The position numbers were made by a program, and so were the translations under genes. A model generated the notes under the pieces. That model did not search any database, had not been told where the DNA came from, and saw only the letters and a program-made list of their open reading frames with translations. Source: Rhodopseudomonas palustris (lineage in GTDB: Bacteria; Pseudomonadota; Alphaproteobacteria; Rhizobiales; Xanthobacteraceae). Taken from it: a stretch of 64,000 nucleotides of DNA. The stretch covers positions 930,001 through 994,000 of the forward strand of contig NZ_CP019966.1 of the NCBI RefSeq assembly GCF_003031265.1, given 5' to 3'. Shown here piece after piece: positions 1-10,179 of the stretch (position 1 is its first letter; every line of letters begins with the position of its first letter).

Positions 1-658
<658 letters not shown>

Positions 659-730
659 GGCCGGTGTTGGAACCTGCATCCGCCGCCGTCGTTGCGGCAG
701 CGGATGCAGCTCGAAAGAAGAGGTGAGCCA

Positions 731-1669
731 GTGTCGGTCATCGACGTCAATCCGATCCCGCTTGCGCCCCGGATCTCCGAAGCCGGCGTCGCCGACTACA
801 TCGCTCTGCTGAAGCCGCGGGTGATGTCGCTGGTGGTGTTCACGGCCCTGGTCGGGCTGCTGATGGCGCCGGGGAGCTTCCATCCGGTGCTGGCGATCAC
901 CGCAATCATCTGCATTGCGGTCGGCGGCGGCGCCGCCGGCGCGCTGAACATGTGGTACGAGGACGACATCGACGCCAAGATGACGCGTACCGCCAACCGC
1001 CCGATCCCGCGCGGTCGGGTGACGCGGTCGGAGGCGCTGACCTTCGGCATGACGCTGGCGTTCTTCTCGGTGGTGACGCTCGGCATCCTGGTCAATTGGA
1101 TCGCCGCCGCGCTGCTCGCCTTCACGATCTTCTTCTACGTCGTGATCTACACGATGTGGCTGAAGCGTTGGACCGCGCAGAACATCGTGATCGGCGGCGC
1201 CGCCGGTGCGCTGCCGCCGGTGGTGGCGTGGGCCTCGGTGACCGGATCGCTGGCGGTCGAACCGATCCTGCTGTTCTTGATCATCTTCTTCTGGACGCCG
1301 CCGCACTTCTGGGCGCTGGCACTGTTTCGGAACGACGACTACGCCCGTGCCGGCGTGCCGATGCTGCCCGTGGTCGCCGGCCCCGATCATACCCGGCTGC
1401 AGATCCTGCTCTACACCGTCGCGCTGGTCGCGGTGGCGGCGGCGCCGTGGCCGCTCGGATACTTCGATGCAATCTACGGCGTGGCTTCGCTGGCGCTCGG
1501 CGGCTGGATGCTGGTGCTGGCGGTGCGGGTGTATCGCCATCGCTCCGGCAGTGCCGCGCTGCGCGCGACCCGCAATCTGTTCAAGTTCTCGATCCTGTAT
1601 CTGTTCGCGCTGTTTGCGATCCTCCTGGTCGAGGTCGTCGCCGCGGCCGTGCTCCGGTTGATCGGCTGA
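731..1669 (+). CDS. ctaB: Protohaem IX farnesyltransferase (haem O synthase)
   Basis: The product is an integral membrane prenyltransferase that adds a farnesyl group to haem B to make haem O, the precursor of haem A for the oxidase encoded around it. I chose the GTG at 731 (protein begins [11 protein letters not shown]) because a purine-rich AAGAAGAGG lies just upstream. It gives 312 residues, normal for the family, while the longer frame from 692 adds 13 residues of no family character. Visible motifs are [19 protein letters not shown], the Asp-rich prenyl diphosphate/Mg site, and TPPHFWALA. There are about nine hydrophobic segments. It sits between ctaD and the CoxF-like gene. Confidence 0.95.
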   Translation: MSVIDVNPIPLAPRISEAGVADYIALLKPRVMSLVVFTALVGLLMAPGSFHPVLAITAIICIAVGGGAAGALNMWYEDDIDAKMTRTANRPIPRGRVTRSEALTFGMTLAFFSVVTLGILVNWIAAALLAFTIFFYVVIYTMWLKRWTAQNIVIGGAAGALPPVVAWASVTGSLAVEPILLFLIIFFWTPPHFWALALFRNDDYARAGVPMLPVVAGPDHTRLQILLYTVALVAVAAAPWPLGYFDAIYGVASLALGGWMLVLAVRVYRHRSGSAALRATRNLFKFSILYLFALFAILLVEVVAAAVLRLIG

Positions 1670-1680
1670 TGGAGGGCGCG

Positions 1681-1848
1681 ATGGAGCCAGCTCATAAGAC
1701 GCCGCCCGGTATCGTCCTCACCGATGCGCAGAAGAAGCGCCAACGTGAACGCTCGATTGCGATCGCAGTGGCGCTCGGCGTGCTGGTGGTGCTGTTCTTC
1801 GCCGTGACGCTGGTCAAAGGGCCGGCGGTGCTGCACCGGCCGATGTGA
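1681..1848 (+). CDS. Short CoxF-like cytochrome oxidase assembly protein
   Basis: A 55-residue protein with a basic N-terminal half (QKKRQRERS) and one transmembrane helix, followed by a short periplasmic tail. A GGAGG Shine-Dalgarno at 1671-1675, just after the ctaB stop, favours the ATG at 1681. An ATG at 1669 that overlaps the ctaB stop as ATGA is also possible and would add four residues. Small single-pass proteins at this exact place, between ctaB and ctaG, are common in alphaproteobacterial cta operons and are called CoxF or cytochrome oxidase assembly proteins. The precise role is not established from the sequence. Translation is probably coupled to ctaB. Confidence 0.8.
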   Translation: MEPAHKTPPGIVLTDAQKKRQRERSIAIAVALGVLVVLFFAVTLVKGPAVLHRPM

Positions 1849-1862
1849 GAAAGGTGCCGCCG

Positions 1863-2489
1863 ATGTCGCCACCGCTTCCGCAAGCTCCGCAGCAGCCGGC
1901 GCCGCGCCGCGGCCTCGGGCGCGATACGGCGGTAGCAGCGGCATGCGGTCTGGTGGTCGCCCTTATGGTCGGGGCGTCGTTCGCGGCGGTACCGTTCTAT
2001 AACTGGTTCTGCCGTACGACCGGCTTCAACGGCACCACGCAGGTGGCGCGTGCCGCGCCGAGTTCGGCGCCGCTCGACCGCACCGTCACGGTCAGCTTCG
2101 ATTCCAACGTCAACGGGCTGCCGTGGAAGTTCGAGCCTGAGCAGCGCGACATCGAGGTGCCGATCGGCAAGGTGGTGACGGTGTATTACCGCATCACCAA
2201 TCTGTCGCGATCCGACACGGTCGGGCAGGCGGCCTATAACGTCACGCCGCTGACGGTCGGTTCCTACTTCACCAAGATCAACTGCTTCTGCTTCACCGAG
2301 CAGACGCTGGCGGCCGGCGAGAGCCGCGACATGCCGGTGGTGTTCTACATCGATCCGGCATTCGCCGCCGATTCGGAGAACGACACCGTCAAGACCATCA
2401 CCTTGTCCTACACCTACTACCCGGTGCGCGATCCGGCGCCGAAGCCGGTGGCTTCGAGCGAACCTGCACCGCGCAAGGGCAATCTCTGA
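1863..2489 (+). CDS. ctaG: Cytochrome c oxidase assembly protein CtaG/Cox11
   Basis: This is the copper chaperone that delivers Cu to the CuB site of subunit I. The protein has 208 residues from the ATG at 1863, which is preceded by AGAAAGG. A single N-terminal transmembrane helix (about residues 23-45) anchors a periplasmic beta-sandwich domain. The copper-binding CxC appears in INCFCFTEQ, and the family signature [13 protein letters not shown] follows the anchor. It lies 14 bases after the CoxF-like gene and 70 bases before ctaE, within the oxidase operon. A GTG at 1845 would add six residues but is less well placed. Confidence 0.96.
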   Translation: MSPPLPQAPQQPAPRRGLGRDTAVAAACGLVVALMVGASFAAVPFYNWFCRTTGFNGTTQVARAAPSSAPLDRTVTVSFDSNVNGLPWKFEPEQRDIEVPIGKVVTVYYRITNLSRSDTVGQAAYNVTPLTVGSYFTKINCFCFTEQTLAAGESRDMPVVFYIDPAFAADSENDTVKTITLSYTYYPVRDPAPKPVASSEPAPRKGNL

Positions 2490-2559
2490 CAGGAAACGCA
2501 GCAACAAAAACGACCGGGACCGCATCACCATCCCGGAGGGATCGAAACGGAGAGCGACA

Positions 2560-3417
2560 ATGGCCACGGCGCACGTCAAGCACCACGACTATCATCTCGT
2601 CGATCCGAGCCCCTGGCCGTTCGTCGGGTCGGTGTCAGCGTTCATCATGGCGTTCGGCGCGGTGTCCTGGATGCACCATTTGTATCAGGGCGCCCCGATC
2701 GTGTTCGGCGTCGGCGTGATCGGCGTGCTCTACACCATGGCGAGCTGGTGGAGCGACGTGATCCGCGAGGCGCAGTATCAGCACGATCACACCCGCGTGG
2801 TGCAGCTCAGCCACCGCTACGGTATGATCCTGTTCATCGCCTCCGAGGTGATGTTCTTCGTCGCCTGGTTCTGGGCCTACTTCAACGCGGCGCTGTTTCC
2901 GGCCGATCCGGTCCACGCCACCCGCGAGGCGTTGTTCGGAGGGGTGTGGCCGCCGAAAGGCATCGAGACCTTCGATCCGTGGCACCTGCCGCTGCTCAAT
3001 ACGCTGATCCTTCTCACCTCAGGCACCACGGTGACCTGGGCGCATCATGCGTTGCTGCACAATGACCGTAAGGGTCTGAAGCAGGGACTGATCTGCACCA
3101 TCCTGCTCGGCGCGACGTTCTCCTGCGTGCAGGCCTACGAATACAGCCACGCCACCTTCTCGTTCGCCGGCAATGTCTACGGCGCCACCTTCTTCATGGC
3201 GACCGGCTTCCATGGCTTCCACGTGCTGGTCGGCACCATCTTCCTGCTGGTGTGCCTGATCCGCGCCTACGCCGGTCACTTCACGCCGAAGCAACATCTC
3301 GGCTTCGAATTTGCCGCCTGGTACTGGCATTTCGTCGATGTGGTCTGGCTGTTCCTGTTCGTCTGCATCTACGTCTGGGGCCACGGCGCCTCGGCGATGG
3401 CGCACGGCGCGCATTGA
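2560..3417 (+). CDS. ctaE: Cytochrome c oxidase subunit III
   Basis: A 285-residue membrane subunit of the aa3 oxidase. It stabilises subunit I and is thought to help proton uptake. The N-terminus [20 protein letters not shown] is typical of alphaproteobacterial CoxC, and seven hydrophobic helices follow. The family motifs [25 protein letters not shown] and [15 protein letters not shown] are all present. The start at 2560 has GGAGAG eight bases upstream. It ends just before a palindromic repeat, which separates it from the DUF983 and surf1 genes. Confidence 0.97.
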   Translation: MATAHVKHHDYHLVDPSPWPFVGSVSAFIMAFGAVSWMHHLYQGAPIVFGVGVIGVLYTMASWWSDVIREAQYQHDHTRVVQLSHRYGMILFIASEVMFFVAWFWAYFNAALFPADPVHATREALFGGVWPPKGIETFDPWHLPLLNTLILLTSGTTVTWAHHALLHNDRKGLKQGLICTILLGATFSCVQAYEYSHATFSFAGNVYGATFFMATGFHGFHVLVGTIFLLVCLIRAYAGHFTPKQHLGFEFAAWYWHFVDVVWLFLFVCIYVWGHGASAMAHGAH

Positions 3418-3434
3418 TGCCCTCGGCCACGTTC

Positions 3435-3516
3435 GTCATTGCGAGCGAAGCGAAGCAATCCAGAGCTACGTATCGGAGCCCCTGGATTGCTTCGTCGCTT
3501 CGCTCCTCGCAATGAC
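3435..3516. repeat. REP-like palindrome, family A, copy 1
   Basis: The arms GTCATTGCGAGCGAAG and CTTCGCTCCTCGCAATGAC form a long imperfect inverted repeat that fills the gap between ctaE and the DUF983 gene. The inner arms (GCAATCCAG and CTGGATTGC) also pair. Related copies lie at 13742-13820 and 16748-16832. As RNA it would make a long hairpin at the 3' end of ctaE. Confidence 0.85.
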
Positions 3517-3521
3517 GCCAA

Positions 3522-3908
3522 ATGGAAAAGTCTTCGCCCTCCGTCCTGCAGAGCGCGCTCCGCGGCCTTGCGTGCCGGTGCCCGCGTTGCGGGGAGGGGC
3601 GGCTGTATGCCGGCTTTCTGACGCTGGCGCCGCGCTGTGAGGTCTGCGGTCTCGACTTCGGCTTCACCGATGTCGGTGACGGCGCGGCGGTTTTCACCAT
3701 CCTGATCGGCGGCGCCATCGTGGTGCTGTGCGCGTTGATCGTCGAGGTGAAGTATCAGCCGCCGTTCTGGCTGCACGCAGCGCTCTGGTTGCCACTGGTG
3801 GTGATCACGACGCTGGTGCCGCTGCGCTCGATCAAGGCGCTGTTGATCGCCCTGCAGTTCCACCACAAGGCGCAGGAGGGCCGCCTCGCCGGTCGCGAGC
3901 CGCAATGA
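3522..3908 (+). CDS. DUF983 family zinc-ribbon membrane protein
   Basis: A 128-residue protein with two cysteine pairs, CxCPRC (Cys18/20/23) and CEVC (Cys39/42), followed by two transmembrane helices. This matches the DUF983 family, whose members lie next to surf1 and cta genes in many alphaproteobacteria. A zinc-ribbon fold is likely, but a biochemical role is not known to me. Its stop overlaps the surf1 start (ATGA at 3905-3908), so the two are translationally coupled, which suggests a role in oxidase assembly. The ATG at 3522 falls just after the palindromic repeat. Confidence 0.85.
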   Translation: MEKSSPSVLQSALRGLACRCPRCGEGRLYAGFLTLAPRCEVCGLDFGFTDVGDGAAVFTILIGGAIVVLCALIVEVKYQPPFWLHAALWLPLVVITTLVPLRSIKALLIALQFHHKAQEGRLAGREPQ

Positions 3909-4708
3909 CGGCGCAAGCCGCGCGCCGGCGCAGCATCGCCGGGATGAGCCTGATCGCGCTGACGATGGTGGCGGTGCTGCTGTCGCTGGGGATCTGGCAG
4001 TTGCAGCGGCGCGACGAGAAGCATCGGCTGATCGCGGCGCTGAGTGAACGGCTGGCCACCGAGCCGGTGGCGCTGCCCTCAGCGCGCGACTGGCCGGCGC
4101 TCGATCCGCCGAACGATGAATTTCGCCGCGTCCGCTTCACCGCGACCTATCTGAAACTGCCGGATGTGATGGTGTATTCGTCCGGCTCGGCGGTTCGTGA
4201 CGACGTCGCAGGTCCCGGCACCTGGGCGTTCCTGCCGGCGCGGCTGGCGGACGGCCGCATTGTGGTGATCAACGCCGGCTTTGTGCCCAACACCATGCAG
4301 GAGCGCGGCGCCGAGGATCGCGCGGTAAAGCCGCTGCTGAGCGGGGAGACGGCGGCGCTGACCGGCTATTTGCGATTTCCCGAGCAGCCCGGCCTGTTCG
4401 CGCCGGGCCCAAATCTCGACAAGCGGCTTTGGTTCAGCCGCGACGTGCCGGCGATGGCCGCTGCGCTCGGTTGGGATAAGCCGGCCGAGATCGCGCCGTT
4501 TTACATCGACTTGGAAGCACCGATGCCGGCCAGCGGTGTGCCGAAGCCGGGGCCGCTCGGCGTGCATCTGCGCGACAACCACCTGCAATACGCCATCACC
4601 TGGTTCGGGCTTGCCGCTGCGGTGCTGGTGGCGTTCGCGTTCTGGCTGCGCGGCCAGGGGCGGCAGGTGGCGGTGCCGTCGGCGAAGGCATCACGTCGCA
4701 TCGCCTGA
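3905..4708 (+). CDS. SURF1 family oxidase assembly protein
   Basis: SURF1 (Shy1) proteins assist insertion of haem A into subunit I of cytochrome c oxidase. The 267-residue protein has an N-terminal transmembrane helix (about residues 14-33) ending in the signature LGIWQLQRRDEK. It then has a periplasmic domain and a C-terminal helix with HLQYAITWFGLA, the second SURF1 signature. The start at 3905 overlaps the DUF983 stop. It is the last gene of the oxidase operon, followed by a 147-base gap before thrC. Confidence 0.94.
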   Translation: MTAQAARRRSIAGMSLIALTMVAVLLSLGIWQLQRRDEKHRLIAALSERLATEPVALPSARDWPALDPPNDEFRRVRFTATYLKLPDVMVYSSGSAVRDDVAGPGTWAFLPARLADGRIVVINAGFVPNTMQERGAEDRAVKPLLSGETAALTGYLRFPEQPGLFAPGPNLDKRLWFSRDVPAMAAALGWDKPAEIAPFYIDLEAPMPASGVPKPGPLGVHLRDNHLQYAITWFGLAAAVLVAFAFWLRGQGRQVAVPSAKASRRIA

Positions 4709-4855
4709 GCCCCCTCGGTGGGCGCATCCGCCACAGGGAGCGATTTCCCCTGCGGGTCAAACTCCTTTATGGTGAGGCCGATTTCACCCGCGCGTGAGAC
4801 TGAACTCGATCAATATCAAAGGCTTGGGCGTTGGGCCGGGCCTTTGGAGGCACCC

Positions 4856-6274
4856 TTGACGACCTATGTTTCGACCCGGGGCGAAGCCCCGCGCCTCGGC
4901 TTTTGCGACGTGATGCTGACCGGGCTCGCCCGTGACGGCGGACTATATATTCCGGAAGTCTGGCCGCAGCTCACTCCCGATACCATCACCAGCCTGTTCG
5001 GCCGGCCGTACTGGGAGGTCGCCGTCGAGGTGATCCGGCCGTTCGTCGCCGGCGAGATCTCCGACGCCGAGCTCGGCCGGATGGCGAGCGACGCCTACGC
5101 CACCTTCCGGCATCCGGCGGTGGTGCCGCTGCGGCAGACCGGCCCGAGCCAGTTCGTGCTCGAGCTGTTCCATGGGCCGACGCTGGCGTTCAAGGACGTC
5201 GCGATGCAGCTGCTGTCGCGGCTGATGGATCACGTGCTGGAGAAGCGCAAACAGCGCACCACCATCGTGGTGGCGACTTCCGGCGACACCGGCGGTGCTG
5301 CGGTCGAAGCCTTCGCCAATCTGAACAATGTCGACCTCGTCGTGCTGTTTCCGCACGGCCGGATCTCCGACGTGCAGCGGATGATGATGACGACGTCGGG
5401 CGCTCCGAACGTGCATCCGCTGGCGATCGAAGGGCACTTCGACGACTGCCAGGCGATCGTGAAGGGGCTGTTCAATCACCATAAGTTCCGCGACCAGGTG
5501 GCGCTGTCCGGCGTCAACTCGATCAACTGGGCCCGTATCGTCGCGCAGGTGGTGTACTACTTCACCAGCGCGGTCGCGCTCGGTGCGCCGAACCGTGTGG
5601 TCGACTTCACCGTGCCGACCGGCAATTTCGGCGACATCTTCGCCGGCTACGTCGCCAAGAAGATGGGCCTGCCGGTGCGCCGGCTGAAGATCGCCGCCAA
5701 CGTCAACGACATCCTGGCGCGCACCCTGAAGACCGGCATCTACGAGGTGCGCGAGGTCCACGCCACCACTTCGCCGTCGATGGACATCCAGGTGTCGTCG
5801 AATTTCGAGCGGCTGCTGTTCGAAGCCTCGGGGCGCGACGCGGCGCTGATCCGGTCGCTGATGGGCTCGCTCGGCCAGTCCGGCCGCTTCGTGCTGCCGG
5901 ATGCGGTGCTCGCCGCGGTGCGCGAGGAGTTCGATGCCGGCCGTGCCGACGAGGCGGAGACCGAATCGGCGATCCGTGCCGCTTGGCGCGAGGCGGGCGA
6001 TCTGATCGATCCGCACACCGCGGTGGCGCTGGCCGTGGCCGATCGCGACACCACCGATTCGAGCGTGCCGAACATCGTGCTGTCGACCGCCCATGCGGCG
6101 AAGTTCCCGGATGCGGTGGAAGCTGCTTGCGGCATCCGGCCGGATCTGCCGGCCTGGCTCGACGGGCTGATGAGCAAGACCGAAACGATCAAGATCATGC
6201 CGCGCGATCAGGTGGCGATCGAACGTCACGTGCTGGCGGTGAGCCGCGCCGCCAAGCAAGGAGCCGCCGGATGA
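4856..6274 (+). CDS. thrC: Threonine synthase
   Basis: A PLP enzyme that converts O-phospho-homoserine to threonine. I place the start at the TTG at 4856 because GGAGG lies seven bases upstream and the protein then begins with the family N-terminus (TTYVSTRGEAPRLGF), giving 472 residues. The frame extends 46 codons further upstream, but that part has no family character. The PLP lysine is in GPTLAFKDVAMQ, and the phosphate-binding loop VVATSGDTGGAA is present. The stop overlaps the start of the M16 peptidase gene by four bases. A TCGAT-N4-ATCAA sequence at 4806-4819 resembles an FNR site with one mismatch and is probably chance. Confidence 0.96.
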   Translation: MTTYVSTRGEAPRLGFCDVMLTGLARDGGLYIPEVWPQLTPDTITSLFGRPYWEVAVEVIRPFVAGEISDAELGRMASDAYATFRHPAVVPLRQTGPSQFVLELFHGPTLAFKDVAMQLLSRLMDHVLEKRKQRTTIVVATSGDTGGAAVEAFANLNNVDLVVLFPHGRISDVQRMMMTTSGAPNVHPLAIEGHFDDCQAIVKGLFNHHKFRDQVALSGVNSINWARIVAQVVYYFTSAVALGAPNRVVDFTVPTGNFGDIFAGYVAKKMGLPVRRLKIAANVNDILARTLKTGIYEVREVHATTSPSMDIQVSSNFERLLFEASGRDAALIRSLMGSLGQSGRFVLPDAVLAAVREEFDAGRADEAETESAIRAAWREAGDLIDPHTAVALAVADRDTTDSSVPNIVLSTAHAAKFPDAVEAACGIRPDLPAWLDGLMSKTETIKIMPRDQVAIERHVLAVSRAAKQGAAG

Positions 6275-7560
6275 CCGTCGAAGTCAGTAAGCTTCCCTCC
6301 GGCCTCACCATCGTCACCGACACCATGCCGCATCTCGAGACCGCCGCACTCGGCGTCTGGACCGGCGTCGGCGGCCGTGACGAAAAGCCGGACGAGCACG
6401 GCATCTCGCATCTGCTCGAACATATGGCGTTCAAGGGCACCACGCGCCGCACCTCGCGCGAGATCGCCGAGGAGATCGAGGCGGTCGGCGGTGACCTCAA
6501 TGCCGGCACTTCGACGGAGACCACCGCGTATTATGCGCGGGTGATGAAAGCGGACGTGCCGCTGGCGCTCGATGTGCTGTCGGACATTCTGGCCAATCCG
6601 TCGTTCGAGGCCGAAGAGCTCGAACGCGAGAAGAGCGTGATCGTGCAGGAGATCGGCGCCGCGCAGGATACGCCCGACGACGTCGTGTTCGAGTATCTGA
6701 ACGAGCTGTGCTACCCGGAGCAGCCGATCGGCCGCTCGCTGCTCGGCACCGCCAAGACGCTGAAGAGCTTCAGCCGCGAAAAGCTGCAATCGTATCTGTC
6801 GACGCATTATCGCGGTCCCGACATGGTCGTGGCGGCGGCCGGCGCGGTCGATCACGCCCGCATCGTCGAAGAAGTGTCGCACCGCTTCGCCAGCTTCGAC
6901 GCCACGCCGGCACCGAAACCGCAGCCGGCGATGTTCGGCGCCGGCGGCTCGCGGGTCGTGCATCGCGATCTCGAGCAGGCGCATCTGACGCTGGCGCTCG
7001 AAGGGCTGCCGCAGGGCGCGCCGACGCTGTTCAGCCTGCAGGTGTTCACCAACATCCTCGGCGGCGGAATGTCGTCGCGGCTGTTCCAGGAGGTGCGGGA
7101 GAAGCGCGGGCTGTGCTACTCGATCTACACCTTCCACGCGCCCTACAGCGACACCGGATTCTTCGGTCTCTACACCGGCACCGATCCGGCCGATGCGCCG
7201 GAGATGATGGAAGTGATCGTCGACGTCATCAACGACGCGGTCGACACCCTGACGGACGCCGAGATCTCGCGGGCCAAGGCCCAGATGAAGGCCGGCCTGC
7301 TGATGGCGCTGGAGAGCTGTTCGTCGCGTGCCGAGCAGCTTGCGCGGCACATCCTGGCCTATGGCCGGCCGTTGCCGGTCGACGAACTGGTCGGGCGAAT
7401 CGATGCCGTCACCATTGACACCGCGCGGGAAGCCGGACGCACGCTGCTGGCACGGAGCCGGCCGGCCGTGGTGGCACTCGGCAGTGGCCGCGGTCTCGAC
7501 AGAGCTGTCAGCTTTGCTGAAGGCTTGACACAGTCCAAGGCCAAGACGTCCTATCATTGA
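6271..7560 (+). CDS. M16 family zinc peptidase (processing-peptidase type)
   Basis: A 429-residue single-chain member of the M16B family, related to the mitochondrial processing peptidase beta subunit. The inverted zinc motif HLLEH is at residues 47-51, and the further glutamate ligand lies in EREKSVIVQE. The second domain has the family glycine-rich and RxxY motifs (GGGMSSRLFQEVREKRGLCYSI). The start at 6271 overlaps the thrC stop (ATGA), a conserved thrC-peptidase arrangement in this group. The natural substrate in bacteria is unclear. No signal peptide is seen, so it is probably cytoplasmic. Confidence 0.92.
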   Translation: MTVEVSKLPSGLTIVTDTMPHLETAALGVWTGVGGRDEKPDEHGISHLLEHMAFKGTTRRTSREIAEEIEAVGGDLNAGTSTETTAYYARVMKADVPLALDVLSDILANPSFEAEELEREKSVIVQEIGAAQDTPDDVVFEYLNELCYPEQPIGRSLLGTAKTLKSFSREKLQSYLSTHYRGPDMVVAAAGAVDHARIVEEVSHRFASFDATPAPKPQPAMFGAGGSRVVHRDLEQAHLTLALEGLPQGAPTLFSLQVFTNILGGGMSSRLFQEVREKRGLCYSIYTFHAPYSDTGFFGLYTGTDPADAPEMMEVIVDVINDAVDTLTDAEISRAKAQMKAGLLMALESCSSRAEQLARHILAYGRPLPVDELVGRIDAVTIDTAREAGRTLLARSRPAVVALGSGRGLDRAVSFAEGLTQSKAKTSYH

Positions 7561-7621
7561 GCTGACGCCGCGGGTCGCGGCGTTCGAGGCCCGCCGATTC
7601 TGCGGGTCGGGAGTGCCGTGC

Positions 7622-8209
7622 ATGGCGCTGTTTCGTATGCCATCCGTCGGGCCCGCTGCGCTGGCGCCGCGCGGCAATGGGCTGTTGCTGCGTGCGCCGC
7701 AGATGGCCGATTTCCCGCAATGGGCCGAGCTGCGCGAGTACAGCCGGGCCTATCTGACGCCGTGGGAGCCGATCTGGCCATCCGACGACCTGACCCGCTC
7801 CGGCTTTCGCCGCCGGCTGCGCCGCTACTCCGAAGACGTTGCCTCCGACCGCTCCTACCCATTTCTGGTGTTTCGTGAGCACGACAACCAGCTGGTGGGC
7901 GGGGTGACCCTCGCCAATGTCCGCCGCGGCATCGTTCAGGCCGGCACCATCGGCTATTGGATCGGCCAGCCGTTCGCGCATCAGGGCTATATGACGGCGG
8001 CGCTGCGGGTGCTGCTGCCGACTCTGTTCGGCGAGCTCAATTTGCACCGCGTCGAGGCCGCCTGCATCCCGACCAATGCGCCGTCGATCCGGGTGCTGGA
8101 GAAGTGCGGCTTCACCCGCGAGGGACTGGCCCGGCGGTATCTGTGCATCAACGGCGTTTGGCAGGACCATCTGCTGTTCGGGCTGCTGCACGACGATTTC
8201 CGCGGCTGA
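7622..8209 (+). CDS. GNAT acetyltransferase, RimJ/RimL type
   Basis: A 195-residue acetyl-CoA-dependent N-acetyltransferase. The acetyl-CoA loop region IGYWIGQPFAHQGYMTAAL and the C-terminal NAPSIRVLEKCGF are typical of RimJ, which acetylates the N-terminus of ribosomal protein S5. Other RimJ-like enzymes act on different substrates, so the target is uncertain. The ATG at 7622 has GGGAG nine bases upstream; a GTG at 7613 is an alternative. It lies 61 bases after the M16 peptidase gene in the same orientation and may be part of that operon. Confidence 0.88.
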   Translation: MALFRMPSVGPAALAPRGNGLLLRAPQMADFPQWAELREYSRAYLTPWEPIWPSDDLTRSGFRRRLRRYSEDVASDRSYPFLVFREHDNQLVGGVTLANVRRGIVQAGTIGYWIGQPFAHQGYMTAALRVLLPTLFGELNLHRVEAACIPTNAPSIRVLEKCGFTREGLARRYLCINGVWQDHLLFGLLHDDFRG

Positions 8210-8306
8210 TTCGGCCGGTCCGGGAGCACCTGCCGCCTTTGGTTCGCCGGCATTGCTTTGCTATAACCCCGCCGGTCGCAACGAATTGGACAGCCGGGTA
8301 GGGTGA

Positions 8307-8960
8307 ATGGCTCAGGAGATTGAACGGGTGCCGTCGCGGCACCGGATCGCGCGCGCGGCGCGCGCCACCGTCGCGGTGGCGATCTGCGGTACTGTGCTGG
8401 CGGCAACGCCGGCGTGGTCGCAATCGATCACCGATCGTTTCAAGAGCTTGTTCGGCAGCTCCGAGAAGGATCAGGCGCCGACCGTTTCCAACGGTCCGCC
8501 GGTCGAGAGCGAGCTGACCTGTCCGTCGGTGACGGTGCGCTCCGGTGCCTCGACCTATGCGGTCGGCCTGCCGGGTAAGGAAGCCAGCGGTTCGGATCTG
8601 CGCTACCAGGCGGTGATCAGCCGCACCGCGCGAGAATGCAATCTGAACACCGGCGTCATCACCGCCAAGATCGGCATCCAGGGCCGGATCATCGCCGGTC
8701 CGGCTGGTGCGCCGACCTCGGTCGACGTGCCGCTGCGCGTCGCGGTGGTGCAGGAAGGCGTGTCGCCGAAGACGGTCTTCACCAAGGCCTATCGCACCAG
8801 CGTCTCGATGCAGCCGGACGGCAGCGTGCCGTTCAGCCTGGTGGCCGAGGACGTCGCCTATCCGGCGCCGTCGGTCTCGGACAACGACGCCTATGTGTTT
8901 TATGTCGGCTTCGATCCGCAGGCGCTGAAGCCGGAGCCGAAGGCGCGCAAGCGGAAATAG
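8307..8960 (+). CDS. Exported protein of unknown function
   Basis: A 217-residue protein. A positively charged N-terminus followed by a hydrophobic stretch ending in ATPAWSQ predicts a signal peptide cut near residue 39. The mature part begins with SITDRFKSLFGSS and carries two cysteines (in LTCPSV and ARECNL) that could form a disulfide in the periplasm. The C-terminus is Lys/Arg rich (KPEPKARKRK). I do not recognise a named domain. It stands alone between the acetyltransferase and the convergent F0 operon. Confidence 0.75.
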   Translation: MAQEIERVPSRHRIARAARATVAVAICGTVLAATPAWSQSITDRFKSLFGSSEKDQAPTVSNGPPVESELTCPSVTVRSGASTYAVGLPGKEASGSDLRYQAVISRTARECNLNTGVITAKIGIQGRIIAGPAGAPTSVDVPLRVAVVQEGVSPKTVFTKAYRTSVSMQPDGSVPFSLVAEDVAYPAPSVSDNDAYVFYVGFDPQALKPEPKARKRK

Positions 8961-9009
8961 CGGCGGCGGCGATCGACGGCAGCGACAACGCTGCCCGCGC
9001 CGCGACTGC

Positions 9010-9048
9010 AAAAACAAAAAGGCCGGCGCGATCGCTCGCGCCGGCCTT
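9010..9048 (-). terminator. Rho-independent terminator of the atp operon
   Basis: A perfect 13-base-pair stem (9019-9031 with 9036-9048) has a TCGC loop. On the minus strand it is followed by a T-rich tract, so it would end the F0 operon 20 bases past atpF. It may also stop the converging exported-protein gene. Confidence 0.9.
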
Positions 9049-9068
9049 TGATTTGTACAGGCGTCAGC

Positions 9069-9560
9069 TCAGTTGAGCTTGCCGCGGACTTCCTGGATGC
9101 CCTTGCTGAGCAGCTCGTCGGCGAGGTTGCCCTTGACCGATTCCGACAGGATACGCGAAGCCGCCGCCACCGCTGCTTCGGCTGCCGCCGCGCGAACGTC
9201 GGCGAGCGCCTGGGCTTCGGCGAGGGCGATCTTGCTCTCCGCAGTCTTGGTGCGACGAGCGACGAAGTCTTCCAGCTTGGCCTTGGCTTCCGCCGCGATC
9301 CGCTCGGCGTCGGCCTTGGCGCTTTCGACGATCGCCTGCGCTTCGCGTTCGGCAGAGGCACGGCGCGCGCGATAGTCGGCGAGCAGCTTGGCGGCCTCTT
9401 CCTTCAGCTTGCGCGCTTCGTCGAGCTCCGCCTTGATCCGGTCGCGACGCTTGTCCAGCGCCTGCAGCACGGTGCGGTGCACGCCGAAATAGGCGAACAC
9501 GCCGAGCAGAATGACGAACGCAATCGCGACCCAGGTTTCTGCTTCTCCGAAGATTGCCAT
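9069..9560 (-). CDS. atpF: ATP synthase F0 subunit b
   Basis: A 163-residue peripheral stalk subunit linking F0 to F1. It has one N-terminal membrane helix (about residues 8-27), then a long charged, alanine-rich helix of the right-handed coiled-coil type. It is paired with the b' gene immediately upstream (five-base gap), as in photosynthetic and other alphaproteobacteria that use a b/b' heterodimer. It is the last gene of the F0 operon and ends at a strong terminator. The F1 genes are not in this window, which is normal for this group, where F0 and F1 operons are separate. Confidence 0.95.
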   Translation of the reverse strand: MAIFGEAETWVAIAFVILLGVFAYFGVHRTVLQALDKRRDRIKAELDEARKLKEEAAKLLADYRARRASAEREAQAIVESAKADAERIAAEAKAKLEDFVARRTKTAESKIALAEAQALADVRAAAAEAAVAAASRILSESVKGNLADELLSKGIQEVRGKLN

Positions 9561-9565
9561 CAGCC

Positions 9566-10123
9566 TCAGCCCTTCAACGAAGCGTCAACCGCGCTGTCCA
9601 CCGCCTTGCCGTCCGGCGTCACGCCGGCGAGCTGCTGGACGATCGCCGAAGCGGCGTCCGACGCGATGTTGCGCACGTTACCCATCGCGGCGGTACGAGT
9701 CGCTGCGATGGTCTTCTCGGCGTCGGCGAGCTTCGCCGCGAGCCGCTGTTCCAGCGTCTTGCGCTCGGCTTCCGCCTGCGCATTGAGCTTTTCACGGGTT
9801 TCCGCGCCGATCGCCTGAGCCCGGGCGCGGGCGTCGGCGAGTTCGGCCTCATAGGCTTTCAGCGCGTCGTCCGCCTCGCCCTTCAGCTTCTGAGCCGCCG
9901 CCAGATCGCCGTCGATGGTCTTCTGCCGCTCTTCGATCACACCGCCGACGCGCGGCAGTGCGATCTTGGAAACGATCAGGTAGAGCGCAACGAATGCGAT
10001 CGCCAGCGACACCAGTTGCGAGGCAAAGGTTTCCTGCTGGAAGGGCGGGAACGGCGCCTTGTGGCCTCCGCCCGCTTCCGTGTGGGCAGTGGTGCCCTTG
10101 GCGTCGCCATGACCTTGAGCCAC
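9566..10123 (-). CDS. atpF2: ATP synthase F0 subunit b'
   Basis: A 185-residue second b-type stalk subunit. It starts with a polar His- and Gly-containing extension of about 35 residues, then a membrane helix ([20 protein letters not shown]) and a long helical stalk. The longer N-terminal extension and its place between atpE and atpF mark it as b' rather than b. It belongs to the atpI-B-E-F2-F operon and is expected to dimerise with the product of atpF. Confidence 0.93.
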   Translation of the reverse strand: MAQGHGDAKGTTAHTEAGGGHKAPFPPFQQETFASQLVSLAIAFVALYLIVSKIALPRVGGVIEERQKTIDGDLAAAQKLKGEADDALKAYEAELADARARAQAIGAETREKLNAQAEAERKTLEQRLAAKLADAEKTIAATRTAAMGNVRNIASDAASAIVQQLAGVTPDGKAVDSAVDASLKG

Positions 10124-10179
10124 GGGCTTCTCCTGTTCGGCCGGTCGCGACCCGGAAGGTCAGGACCGGATTTTGGATC

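Noticed and set aside
4806..4819. FNR/FixK-like site TCGAT-N4-ATCAA near thrC
   Set aside because: One mismatch in a half site, and threonine synthesis has no known reason to be under oxygen control. It is probably chance.
4943..6259. Minus-strand open frame of 438 codons opposite thrC
   Set aside because: Composition and lack of any motif mark it as a shadow of threonine synthase.
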